From Sialis fuliginosa (lineage: Eukaryota; Arthropoda; Insecta; Megaloptera; Sialidae), in the NCBI GenBank assembly GCA_961205875.1, contig OY540813.1:12619001-12683000 (forward strand): 64,000 nucleotides of DNA, in the 5' to 3' direction. Each line of letters starts with the position of its first letter. Within the stretch, counting starts at the first letter, position 1. The notes below the pieces were generated by a model. It was not told the origin of the DNA. It did no database searches and saw only the letters and a program-made list of their open reading frames with translations. Positions 59,101 to 64,000 of this stretch are shown one piece after another. The translations under genes and the position numbers were made by a program.

Positions 59101-62100
59101 ATTTCATCTCCTATTTTTCATCGTTTTTTGCTCATAACTTTATTATAAATGAAACGCCGAGAAGTTACTAATAACAGTTACATATAATCGGTATATCTAC
59201 AAAAATGCCCTATAAAATTTTTTTCTTCAGACACAGTTATGGAGATGAATTAAAAAAACTAATTGAACCCTTATTTTCAAAATTACGCCAAAAAGGCATC
59301 GTTCACAGTCCCGAAAACTCAGTGTTAGATTCACGACCAACCTCCTAAAAAAATCGCTGCCTACTCAAAATGCACGGTTAAATGACGCTTTGACTGTACT
59401 ACCAGTATAATAACGTTCTTGTTCTGTGCTTACAATTAGTTACGTCATAAACTAAAAACGACTTTATATTTTGATCAAAACAAAACGTCATCACTTGAGT
59501 GTATTTTAACAAAACCAGTTTTATATATTTAGCAAGAATATTTAATGAGAAGAACCATCATTCATTTTTTTCATTATCTATATATATTTTTGTTTACCAT
59601 TATATCTTGAAGATTTAATATAATATTAAAATCGATTTTAAGATTTAATTGAAAAAACGCCCTCCCATAGTTATTCATTTTCTATTTGTAATAATTATGG
59701 TTATTTTATGCGATGGGTTAAGTTAGGTTAAAATAAAAAATAAATTCCGTGAAATTATTATTCGGACATGCAAGCATAATGCCATAACAATTAATTGTAA
59801 GCAACTAAAGAAAGTCGAGAAAATCAACGATTTAGACTTTTAGTGAGTTGCAGAAAGCAAAAATAATCACACTTAGTTAATTGATTGTTTTCAAATCATT
59901 ATTAACGTTGCGGTGTAGAAGTAATTTTGTGTAGTGCTATCTTTAGCACTACACAAAAAGTTGATGCAATTGAATAACGTTTTTTTTTCTTAAAAAAACC
60001 GTCATTCAATTGCATCAAAAAAAATTTTTTGGTTTTCATTTATGTTGCGCAATTCTAAAATTTTCTTAAAATAACTAATAAATAACCCCTGCTAAAATTA
60101 ATCTTGTTTATTAACGAAGTTCATATTCAGTTAATTATTTTAATGTAAAAAATCAGTTTACATAAATAAATAGGTACTTTAATTTATTCAAATTTAAACG
60201 TAATTTCACTTAAATTTAATTAACATTTTTATTTAGTCAAATAAATACAATTATCTACAGCGATTTATTTTTGTAGATGTTTGACTTATTTGGTGATGTT
60301 AATGCTTGGGCAAGCGAGTTTATTCGCCTCTTGATTTTAATATAGGCGTTCTTACCGTTAGATGTTTTGGTATTTGCCAACTCCCACTGTAGTTCTGATT
60401 ACATTAAATACTTATTTATCTCATAATATGACATATTTCTTTATTTAATGCATTATTGAAATAAGCGTTATTTTAAAATAAATAGAATATTTTCTTTACT
60501 TAAATTTGTTGTTTTATATTTATATCCAGTAAGTAGGTTAAAATTCTATATTACTCCATTTTATGCTAAATAACTTGATGAGTGGATTGAGTCCGGACTT
60601 AAGGAAGGAAACACCTCGATGTTTCATGTATAATTAATTTGTGTGTGTTTTTTTTTATAACTAAAAAAGAATCTCAAAATCATTAGGGTCGATCCAGACT
60701 ATCGAGCCAGTCTCGCTCCAATCAAATATAAATAAACAATAAACATTGAAATCATTCACACTATTAGGTATCGCTCAGATATTGTATCACCATACTGAAT
60801 ATTTGACTGGAGCTAGACCGGACCGAAACCGGCTCGATAGTCTGGATCGACCCTAATTCTTCTAGTCTTATGTCCGGTATTATAAACGAGCTAACAAAAT
60901 TTGATAGCTTGCAAGCACTTCCAAATGAGGTTTCAAACGAATCTGACAGTTCTCTTTAAGATTTATGAAATTTTGGACAATTTTCGCGCACGCGTAATAG
61001 GTAAACACCAACGATATTAAAACAGTGGTGATATTATGAAAATTATTTTGTACGGTCAAAGTCGCTAACTGTGTTAAAATTAGTTGAAGTATCACTGCTC
61101 TAAATTCCATAGCTAATCTATAGATACTAGTGCAGAATTAATACCCCATTTGAGAGTGCTTGCAAGCTAACAAATTTTGCAAACTGCTATATAATACCGG
61201 ATATTATGTACATAAACCCAGCGCTTTTTAGAAATCAATATATGATTCATTTTTTTATGATTTACATTTTTACTAACGTAAAGCTTATATTATTTTTTTA
61301 TGTTATAAGTGAATAAATATATAAATAAATAAATAAATAAGTAATCCAAACATTATAACGAAATAAACGAATAAAAACAATTAAGATATTTCGATCAAAA
61401 GTGACATTACAACAAAACGAAAAACCGCGGCAAAATCTATTGTAAAAGAAAAATGCAAAACGCAGCACGTGACGATGCTGCAGAAACGAGAGGAATGCCC
61501 CAAACGAAAGTACGGTATGTGGCGGCCCCCCTGCGCCGCCGGGGAGGTCCGCGTATCGTCGCCGTCAGCCGTGTACATTGGCGCGATCTCGCCACCCGGG
61601 CCGCCGCCAAGACCACCGCGACGCGTGCGTTCCGCCGGTAACACGCGACTCGGTCCTAAACTCAGAATAGTGTCCAGGAACGAGAAGGATGAGTGTCAAG
61701 AAGTGTGTCTGTTTATTGGTAATTGTTGTGAGGAATACCAGGGATCGAGTAACGTTTTTAAACACTACGTTAGCACTGTCCAGATTGCGGGTCTTTTTTC
61801 TGGATCACTCTATTTAACATATAGACTAAAAAGTTATATGTTTTCTTTGGATAGTGCTGTGTTACATTATTTGAAACATTATTTAGAAAATGATTCTGTT
61901 ATAATAAATATGATGCTATGTTTTTATTTGTTAAATTTTTGAAAGTTATCCTTATAAATGTATTTAATAACATTATTTTGTAATCAATTATTGGTAATTG
62001 TTATTATAATTATAACGTTATGAAATATACGTTCTTCATTCCTGGTTAATATCTGATATTGATATAGTATTTTAATTTTAAATTTTGTCAATTAATAACG

Positions 62101-64000
62101 CTGAATTCTTATAATTATTAAATATGATTAACAGTCTGAATATTCAATTTCTTCAAATAATAAAAAAAATTCCGTTCAAATTATAAATTAAATTAATATA
62201 TTATTATTTATTTCAGGTGGAGATGGAGATTCAGATCACGTTTATGAATCTTTACATCCAGATGAAGATGAACCATATGATGAAGACTACGACTCGTTTG
62301 AGAGTGATTCTGAATCAGACAGCGGCACACAACATAACAGTGTTGATATAGCAAACAACAGACTACCTCCTCCACCTCCTGCTGTAAATATATATGCCTT
62401 CACTAAATTCGCAGCGAGAGCTACTCGACAAATGCGTCTCCTTAAACGTAACTGGTCACTCACGAAAAATGATATTTCTAAATCACTAAGTCGGATGACC
62501 AAAAAGTTAAGTACTACTGAACTTGCTCCACCTAATCGACCTCCACCTCCTATACCACAAGATTTAAGTGATTCAGCAAGCAATGAAATACCTCCAAGTC
62601 CAAATCAAGACTCTATTACTTATGATAGCTCTGAAAATGTAAAAGATAAAAGACGGAAATATTGGCCGCTGGCAAATAAATTTAGGAGAAGTTTATCAAC
62701 AAGTTCAGAAAATGTCGGATCAGGAGATTTTGAAAAGAGAACAAGATCAACATTTTATTTATTCGAAGCTGTTAATGTAGATACTATTGAAAAATTAAGG
62801 TAATTATTTAAATATATTTTTATTACACTTATTAATAAAATATATATTATTTTATATTTATTTTGTTCGTTTCAGTAGTAATGATAAACTTGGTAATAAT
62901 TTAGCATCATCAGAATGTCATCTTCAGTCAAGTAAAGTTATTCTACGACCTTCCAATCCCCCACCAGCTCCTCCGATTTGTAAGTGTTAAAATTTATATA
63001 TTTTTATATAAGTCTTTGACTTGCACTCAATTCAGATTTAAATGCTTGGAGAACTATTAAAATTAAAATTAATATATTCTTTTTACAGCCATTGCTAACT
63101 CGGACAAGAATGAAAAACGTTGCATATCTTTATATACACCTAACGATGAAAAAGCAAAACTTCGTTCAACAACGTTTTGGTATGCGGAAATTGGTCTATA
63201 CCAAAACGGAAATAATTCTATAGAACATTCGAGCTCAAATGAAGATAGCGGTAGTAGCTTTACATCTAGCAGCACTGCACCTATTCCAAATAATAATATT
63301 ATTGAATTCAATGCCGAAGGTAGTGAAATTCAAAAGAGATTAATGGACGAACCGTTGTATCAGTTTTATAATGCAGCAGTTGTCGAGGTTAGTTAATGTA
63401 TTTAAATAAATCGGAATATTTTTTATGGAGGGTCAATTTTTTTGTTTATTTGGTATTTATTGTGTGGGAAGCATTATCTGAATTTTATTTATTAGTACAT
63501 TATTATTATCAGTATTGAATTGATGTATCCAATTTATCCAATAGATAATAACGTATATTAATTTACAAAAATAAAATCTATGATTATGAGTCAACATATT
63601 CTAACAATAAAATTTACTGATAAACAATGTTAGTTTCAAGTTAGAAGTTACTGGGTTATAATCATTGAACATTTAATTCTTTATAGTCTGGTATGCGTGA
63701 ATTGCGCTCAGATAGCTGGGAATCCTCCGATGCAAACGGAGATGGATATGAACGTGTAGGAGATTCTGCTCCATATCAACGTCCCTCTGCTATGGAGTTG
63801 GCAGCCAACAAAGCCAGAAGTTTGTGGTGTGAAGTTCCGGAAGTTATTGATTCAGCTGTGCTCAGTTAGTACATTACATATTTTATATAAATTTATATGT
63901 GACACATATTTTTTATTAACTATTTTTACTCTGGATTACATGAGTGTAATTTATATTTTATAATAAGAAACTTATTTATAAAATTTATTAATTTTTAGGT
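44820..64000 (+). CDS. Exn: Ephexin-family Rho guanine-nucleotide exchange factor, 5' part
   Basis: Activates Rho-family GTPases by nucleotide exchange; in flies and vertebrates ephexins act downstream of Eph receptors at synapses and in cytoskeletal control (family knowledge). Long-form exons: 44820-47122, 48158-48240, 49297-49359, 62217-62799, 62876-62979, 63089-63387, 63687-63864, and 63999 onward. All junctions are GT-AG and phases agree: 1204 codons plus one base. What is visible is the long disordered N-terminal region: basic and Ser/Thr-rich, Tyr-containing acidic repeats, two polyproline stretches, then EPLYQFYNAAV and LWCEVPEVIDSAVL just ahead of the DH domain, which lies beyond the window with the expected PH and SH3 domains. 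The start ATG follows an in-frame stop (44787-44789) in the same exon. The family call rests on the last two motifs. Gene symbol by analogy to the fly gene. Confidence 0.72.
48158..48240 (+). CDS. Exn: Exn-like gene, exon 3 (83 nt)
   Basis: TTTCTAG acceptor, GTGAGT donor. Joining AT from the previous exon to T gives Ile, then VRERAKERRLPKWSHIVRDQ and WEKRQHN: a highly charged, probably helical segment. Ends with one base of a split codon (A). Only this frame is open. The clean donor and phase make it convincing despite its size. Confidence 0.8.
48241..48891. other. Exn: Exn intron sequence, no feature
   Basis: AT-rich intron between exon 3 and the cassette-like segments. I see no repeat boundary or exon signal. 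Confidence 0.55.
48892..48957 (+). CDS. Cassette-like exon candidate a (tandem-duplicated, 66 nt)
   Basis: TTATTTTAAG acceptor, then 66 nt that read in the required phase as DTPMTLRSTFLRSTPVTML with NPN before it; GC-richer than the intron around it. Being a multiple of three and phase 1-1, it can be included or skipped without changing the downstream frame. The donor (A|GTAGCG) is weak; an 84-nt version ending at GTTCTA also preserves phase. A near-identical unit starts 151 bp downstream. Skipping both also gives an open transcript, so inclusion is inferred. Confidence 0.42.
49043..49108 (+). CDS. Cassette-like exon candidate b (tandem-duplicated, 66 nt)
   Basis: Second copy of the unit at 48892-48957, with TTTTGTTTTAAG as acceptor and the same phase. 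Codon differences: CCA/CCG and TTG/TTA are silent, AGC to AAT changes Ser to Asn, and CCG to CTG changes Pro to Leu. No stop or frameshift has appeared. The duplicated segment extends into the intron ('cacagatcaaaaagattttg' follows both copies). Could be mutually exclusive with copy a, or dead. Confidence 0.4.
49297..49359 (+). CDS. Exn: Exn-like gene, exon 4 (63 nt)
   Basis: TTACAG acceptor and GTAAGG donor. With the carried A, the frame reads KRKNRNDAAPISANDQVEED, then N and a split Gly codon. Of the three frames this one alone links exon 3 to the 62217 exon without changing phase. The following intron is 12,857 bp, by far the longest in the modelled part. Confidence 0.72.
49360..51440. other. 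Exn: Start of the 12.9-kb Exn intron
   Basis: AT-rich. It holds a family R2 fragment at about 50390-50560 ('ccatttcattaattaatttt', then 'ataatcaaatgggaggagcc'). Nothing else recognised. Confidence 0.6.
51629..52666 (+). pseudogene. mariner transposase relic (Tc1/mariner, DD34D type)
   Basis: The frame from ATG 51629 reads as a full-length mariner transposase of about 345 codons with several disruptions: an early one-base loss near 51645, in-frame stops (for example within KIK*WLNKRYG, ENI*KIHE and YFM*FVTKDETW), and a frameshift near 52490 after which KMWLSGKIFYSNEEVEFE resumes. Recognisable motifs: VTKDETWIH (first catalytic Asp), FWDAHGILFIDYL, FLQDSAPSH (second Asp), and YSLDLAPSNYYFF, where the third catalytic Asp of the usual YSPDLAPSDY is Asn. 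It therefore cannot catalyse transposition. Terminal inverted repeats are not clear; 'ttaggaaccatgcacataat' near 51464 may be a decayed left end. It is an intron passenger of the Exn-like gene. Confidence 0.92.
52667..54307. other. AT-rich intron sequence, no feature recognised
   Basis: No exon-like block or repeat boundary recognised. Confidence 0.5.
54308..54442. repeat. Hairpin repeat with ~50-bp arms
   Basis: The left arm GATCTTGGCTTCTGGATGTA, then AGCCGCGTCGGTTTGGTCGT, then GTTATC is mirrored by GATAACACGACCAAACCGAT, then GCGGCTTACACCCAGAATCC, then AAGATC. The loop contains 'gtaacaaaacgttgg'. GC-richer than its surroundings. The 79-codon minus frame through it is incidental. Confidence 0.8.
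54572..54596. repeat. Solo right end of a hAT-like MITE
   Basis: CCCCCCTATCTACGTCACTG matches the right end of the 8994-9319 element with one change. No left end is nearby, so it is a truncated relic. Confidence 0.55.
54600..58063. other. Intron sequence of the Exn-like gene; GC-richer patch near 54770-54880
   Basis: The patch 54765-54885 (gcgtaagacaaagagaacag, then accggagggatagagacgag) is open on both strands for about 60 codons, but has no splice pair that fits the gene's phase; I suspect an old repeat. About 57680-57760 ('tgtctatgtctgtttgtctg', 'taactcgagaaccacttgtc') resembles other dispersed insect repeats. The rest is AT-rich and featureless. Confidence 0.45.
58064..58162. repeat. ~97-bp hairpin
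   Basis: GGACAATTCCTCGTTATTTC, then AGATACCCGAAAAAAT is mirrored by ATTTTTGGGGACATTTGAAA, then TAACGTGGAATTGTTC. Arms are about 36 bp with few mismatches. Confidence 0.72.
58722..59396. mobile_element. 675-bp near-perfect palindromic foldback, TA-flanked
   Basis: The ends CAGTCAAAGCGTC and GACGCTTTGACTG have TA outside (58720-58721, 59397-59398), which suggests a Tc1/mariner-type origin. The arms run almost to the centre: 'attcatctccataactg' against 'cagttatggagatgaat', 'cataacttttttattataaatgaaac' split by a few changes, and a central ACAATAGTTATCTTG / CAAGATAACTATTGT pair at 59045-59091. Only the left arm has a G-rich expansion (58778-58805). No coding capacity. It would make a very long hairpin RNA in the Exn pre-mRNA. 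Confidence 0.88.
59397..59930. other. AT-rich intron sequence, no feature recognised
   Basis: No exon-like block or repeat boundary recognised. Confidence 0.5.
59931..60024. repeat. Two adjacent hairpins
   Basis: GTGTAGTGCTA tctt TAGCACTACAC at 59930-59955, then TTGATGCAATTGAATAACG ... CGTCATTCAATTGCATCAA at about 59969-60019. Short perfect or near-perfect stems separated by 13 bp. Confidence 0.75.
60025..60683. other. AT-rich intron sequence, no feature recognised
   Basis: No exon-like block or repeat boundary recognised. Confidence 0.5.
60686..60853. mobile_element. MITE family G, complete copy
   Basis: The inverted ends share GGGTCGATCCAGACTATCGA and three more bases exactly (23 bp). 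The subterminal CTCGCTCC / GGAGCTAG pairs weaker. 168 bp, TA (or TTA/TAA) outside. It ends 17 bp before the next MITE. The truncated copy at 2860-3089 is the same family. Confidence 0.85.
60871..61203 (-). mobile_element. PIF/Harbinger-like MITE, family P, copy 4 (inverted)
   Basis: 333 bp. The ends are TGTCCGGTATTATAAACGAG and the complement of its partner at ATATAATACCGGATA. Flanked by TTA at 60868-60870 and TTA at 61204-61206, identical. The interior matches copies 2 and 3 in inverse orientation, including the MEFRAV frame (60880-61110, minus). Confidence 0.9.
61318..61345. repeat. (AAAT)n microsatellite
   Basis: About six units of ATAA/AAAT, ending near 61343, between MITE P copy 4 and the GC-rich first-exon candidate. 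Confidence 0.7.
61415..61474 (+). promoter_or_regulatory. Possible internal promoter/5' UTR of the short Exn form
   Basis: The AT-rich to GC-rich transition directly upstream of the alternative first exon. No TATA box or initiator can be assigned with confidence. The call depends on 61475-61718 being a first exon. Confidence 0.3.
61475..61718 (+). CDS. Exn: Candidate alternative first coding exon of the Exn-like gene
   Basis: ATG 61475, 81 codons plus one G, then a GTAATT donor at 61719. The G joins GT of the 62217 exon to make Gly, and continues GDGDSDHVYESL without a frame change, exactly as exon 4 does. The product starts MLQKREECPKRKYGMWRPP and contains PPGPPPRPPRRVRSAG; it is Arg/Pro-rich. 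The segment 61425-61690 is a strong GC/CpG island in AT-rich intron DNA, as a promoter-proximal exon would be. In this form the protein would have about 469 residues ahead of the DH domain in place of about 1204. An upstream ATG at 61453 opens an overlapping out-of-frame ORF to 61641, which might limit translation. No good acceptor precedes it, supporting a first exon over an internal one. Confidence 0.62.
61719..62216. other. Exn: Exn intron, last 0.5 kb
   Basis: AT-rich, ending with a TATTTCAG acceptor at 62216. Shared last part of the large intron for both putative first exons. Confidence 0.7.
62217..62799 (+). CDS. Exn: Exn-like gene, proline-rich common exon (583 nt)
   Basis: TTTCAG acceptor, GTAATT donor. 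Begins GDGDSDHVYESLHPDEDE and an acidic Asp/Glu/Ser run (YDEDYDSFESDSESDSG), then RLPPPPPAVNIYAF, a basic amphipathic segment RATRQMRLLKRNWSLTKN, APPNRPPPPIPQDL, and KRRKYWPLANKFRRSLSTSS. The polyproline stretches are plausible SH3/profilin ligands and the basic Ser sites plausible kinase targets (inference). First exon shared by the long and short forms. Confidence 0.85.
62876..62979 (+). CDS. Exn: Exn-like gene, 104-nt exon
   Basis: TTTCAG acceptor after a 76-bp intron, GTAAGT donor. AG carried over plus T gives Ser, then SNDKLGNNLASSECHLQSSK and RPSNPPPAPPI, a third proline-rich stretch. The other two frames do not fit the phases. Confidence 0.82.
63089..63387 (+). CDS. Exn: Exn-like gene, 299-nt exon with EPLYQFY motif
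   Basis: TTTTTACAG acceptor, GTTAGT donor. Reads SIANSDKNEKRCISLYTPND, then KLRSTTFWYAEIGLYQNG, a Ser/Glu-rich linker, and IQKRLMDEPLYQFYNAAVVE. The 'EPLYQ-x-Y' element lies some 70-90 residues before the DH domain in ephexin proteins as I know them, and supports the family call. Ends in phase 0. Confidence 0.87.
63687..63864 (+). CDS. Exn: Exn-like gene, last complete exon before the DH domain
   Basis: TTTATAG acceptor, GTTAGT donor at 63865. Reads SGMRELRSDSWESSDANGDG, then YERVG, RPSAMELAANKARS and LWCEVPEVIDSAVL, with one base left. LW-x2-[LVI]P-x-V-x2-S-x-[VI]L is the conserved entry to the ephexin DH domain. The next exon starts at 63999 with GT, completing Ser, and runs off the window. 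Confidence 0.88.

Noticed and set aside
61453..61641. 62-codon frame starting MQNAARDD as the real product of the GC island
   Set aside because: It overlaps the better-supported frame out of phase, ends before the splice donor and does not connect to downstream exons. At most it is an upstream ORF.
1..64000. CRISPR arrays, bacterial operons, rRNA or tRNA genes
   Set aside because: The window is eukaryotic with introns. I saw no regular spacer array and could not identify a tRNA cloverleaf by eye; a covariance-model search would be needed to exclude one.

Overview
The window reads as AT-rich animal nuclear DNA, almost certainly from an arthropod and most likely an insect. It has GT-AG introns, long gene-poor stretches and many short DNA-transposon derivatives. 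The order cannot be fixed from the sequence. Repeats resembling ones I associate with Lepidoptera (GGGTTCCGTA-ended units, 'aaccgacttc' foldbacks) are only a hint.

The one gene I can model well is the 5' two thirds of a Rho guanine-nucleotide exchange factor of the ephexin family (Exn-like), on the + strand from 44820 off the right edge. Long-form coding exons: 44820-47122, 48158-48240, 49297-49359, 62217-62799, 62876-62979, 63089-63387, 63687-63864, and the first two bases of another at 63999. All phases join, giving about 1204 residues ahead of the DH domain, which lies outside the window. The evidence for the family is the C-terminal stretch EPLYQFYNAAV followed by LWCEVPEVIDSAVL, the pattern that precedes the DH domain in ephexins. 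Two features add transcript diversity: a GC-rich candidate alternative first exon (61475-61718) that joins the 62217 exon in the correct phase, and a tandem pair of 66-nt phase-preserving cassette-like segments (48892-48957, 49043-49108).

From 1 to 44767 there is no clearly identified gene. A plausible terminal coding exon of an unknown + strand gene ends at 6845. A GC-rich open frame ends at 9532, and weak exon candidates lie at 26280-26366 (+) and 36861-37026 (-). The rest is AT-rich intergenic or 5' intron sequence packed with non-autonomous transposons. By terminal repeats and target duplications these fall into: PIF/Harbinger-like MITEs with 3-bp TWA duplications (1238, 21306, 39688, 60871) and a 1002-bp element with TTA (27001); hAT-like elements with 8-bp duplications (8994, 20527, 32640); TA-flanked MITEs (25477, 31533, 38569, and a second family at 15021, 22259, 41136, 43109); a TTAA-flanked piggyBac-like MITE (43449); a pogo/Tigger-like deletion derivative that keeps a PHD-type zinc-finger tail (16291-16867); and many foldbacks, the largest a 675-bp palindrome (58722-59396).

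The 12.9-kb Exn intron (49360-62216) carries a dead mariner transposase (51629-52666), several foldbacks, and two abutting MITEs just upstream of the alternative first exon. Several insertions are nested in other repeats, and in two cases related uninterrupted copies in the same window act as natural empty-site controls that confirm the duplication length.
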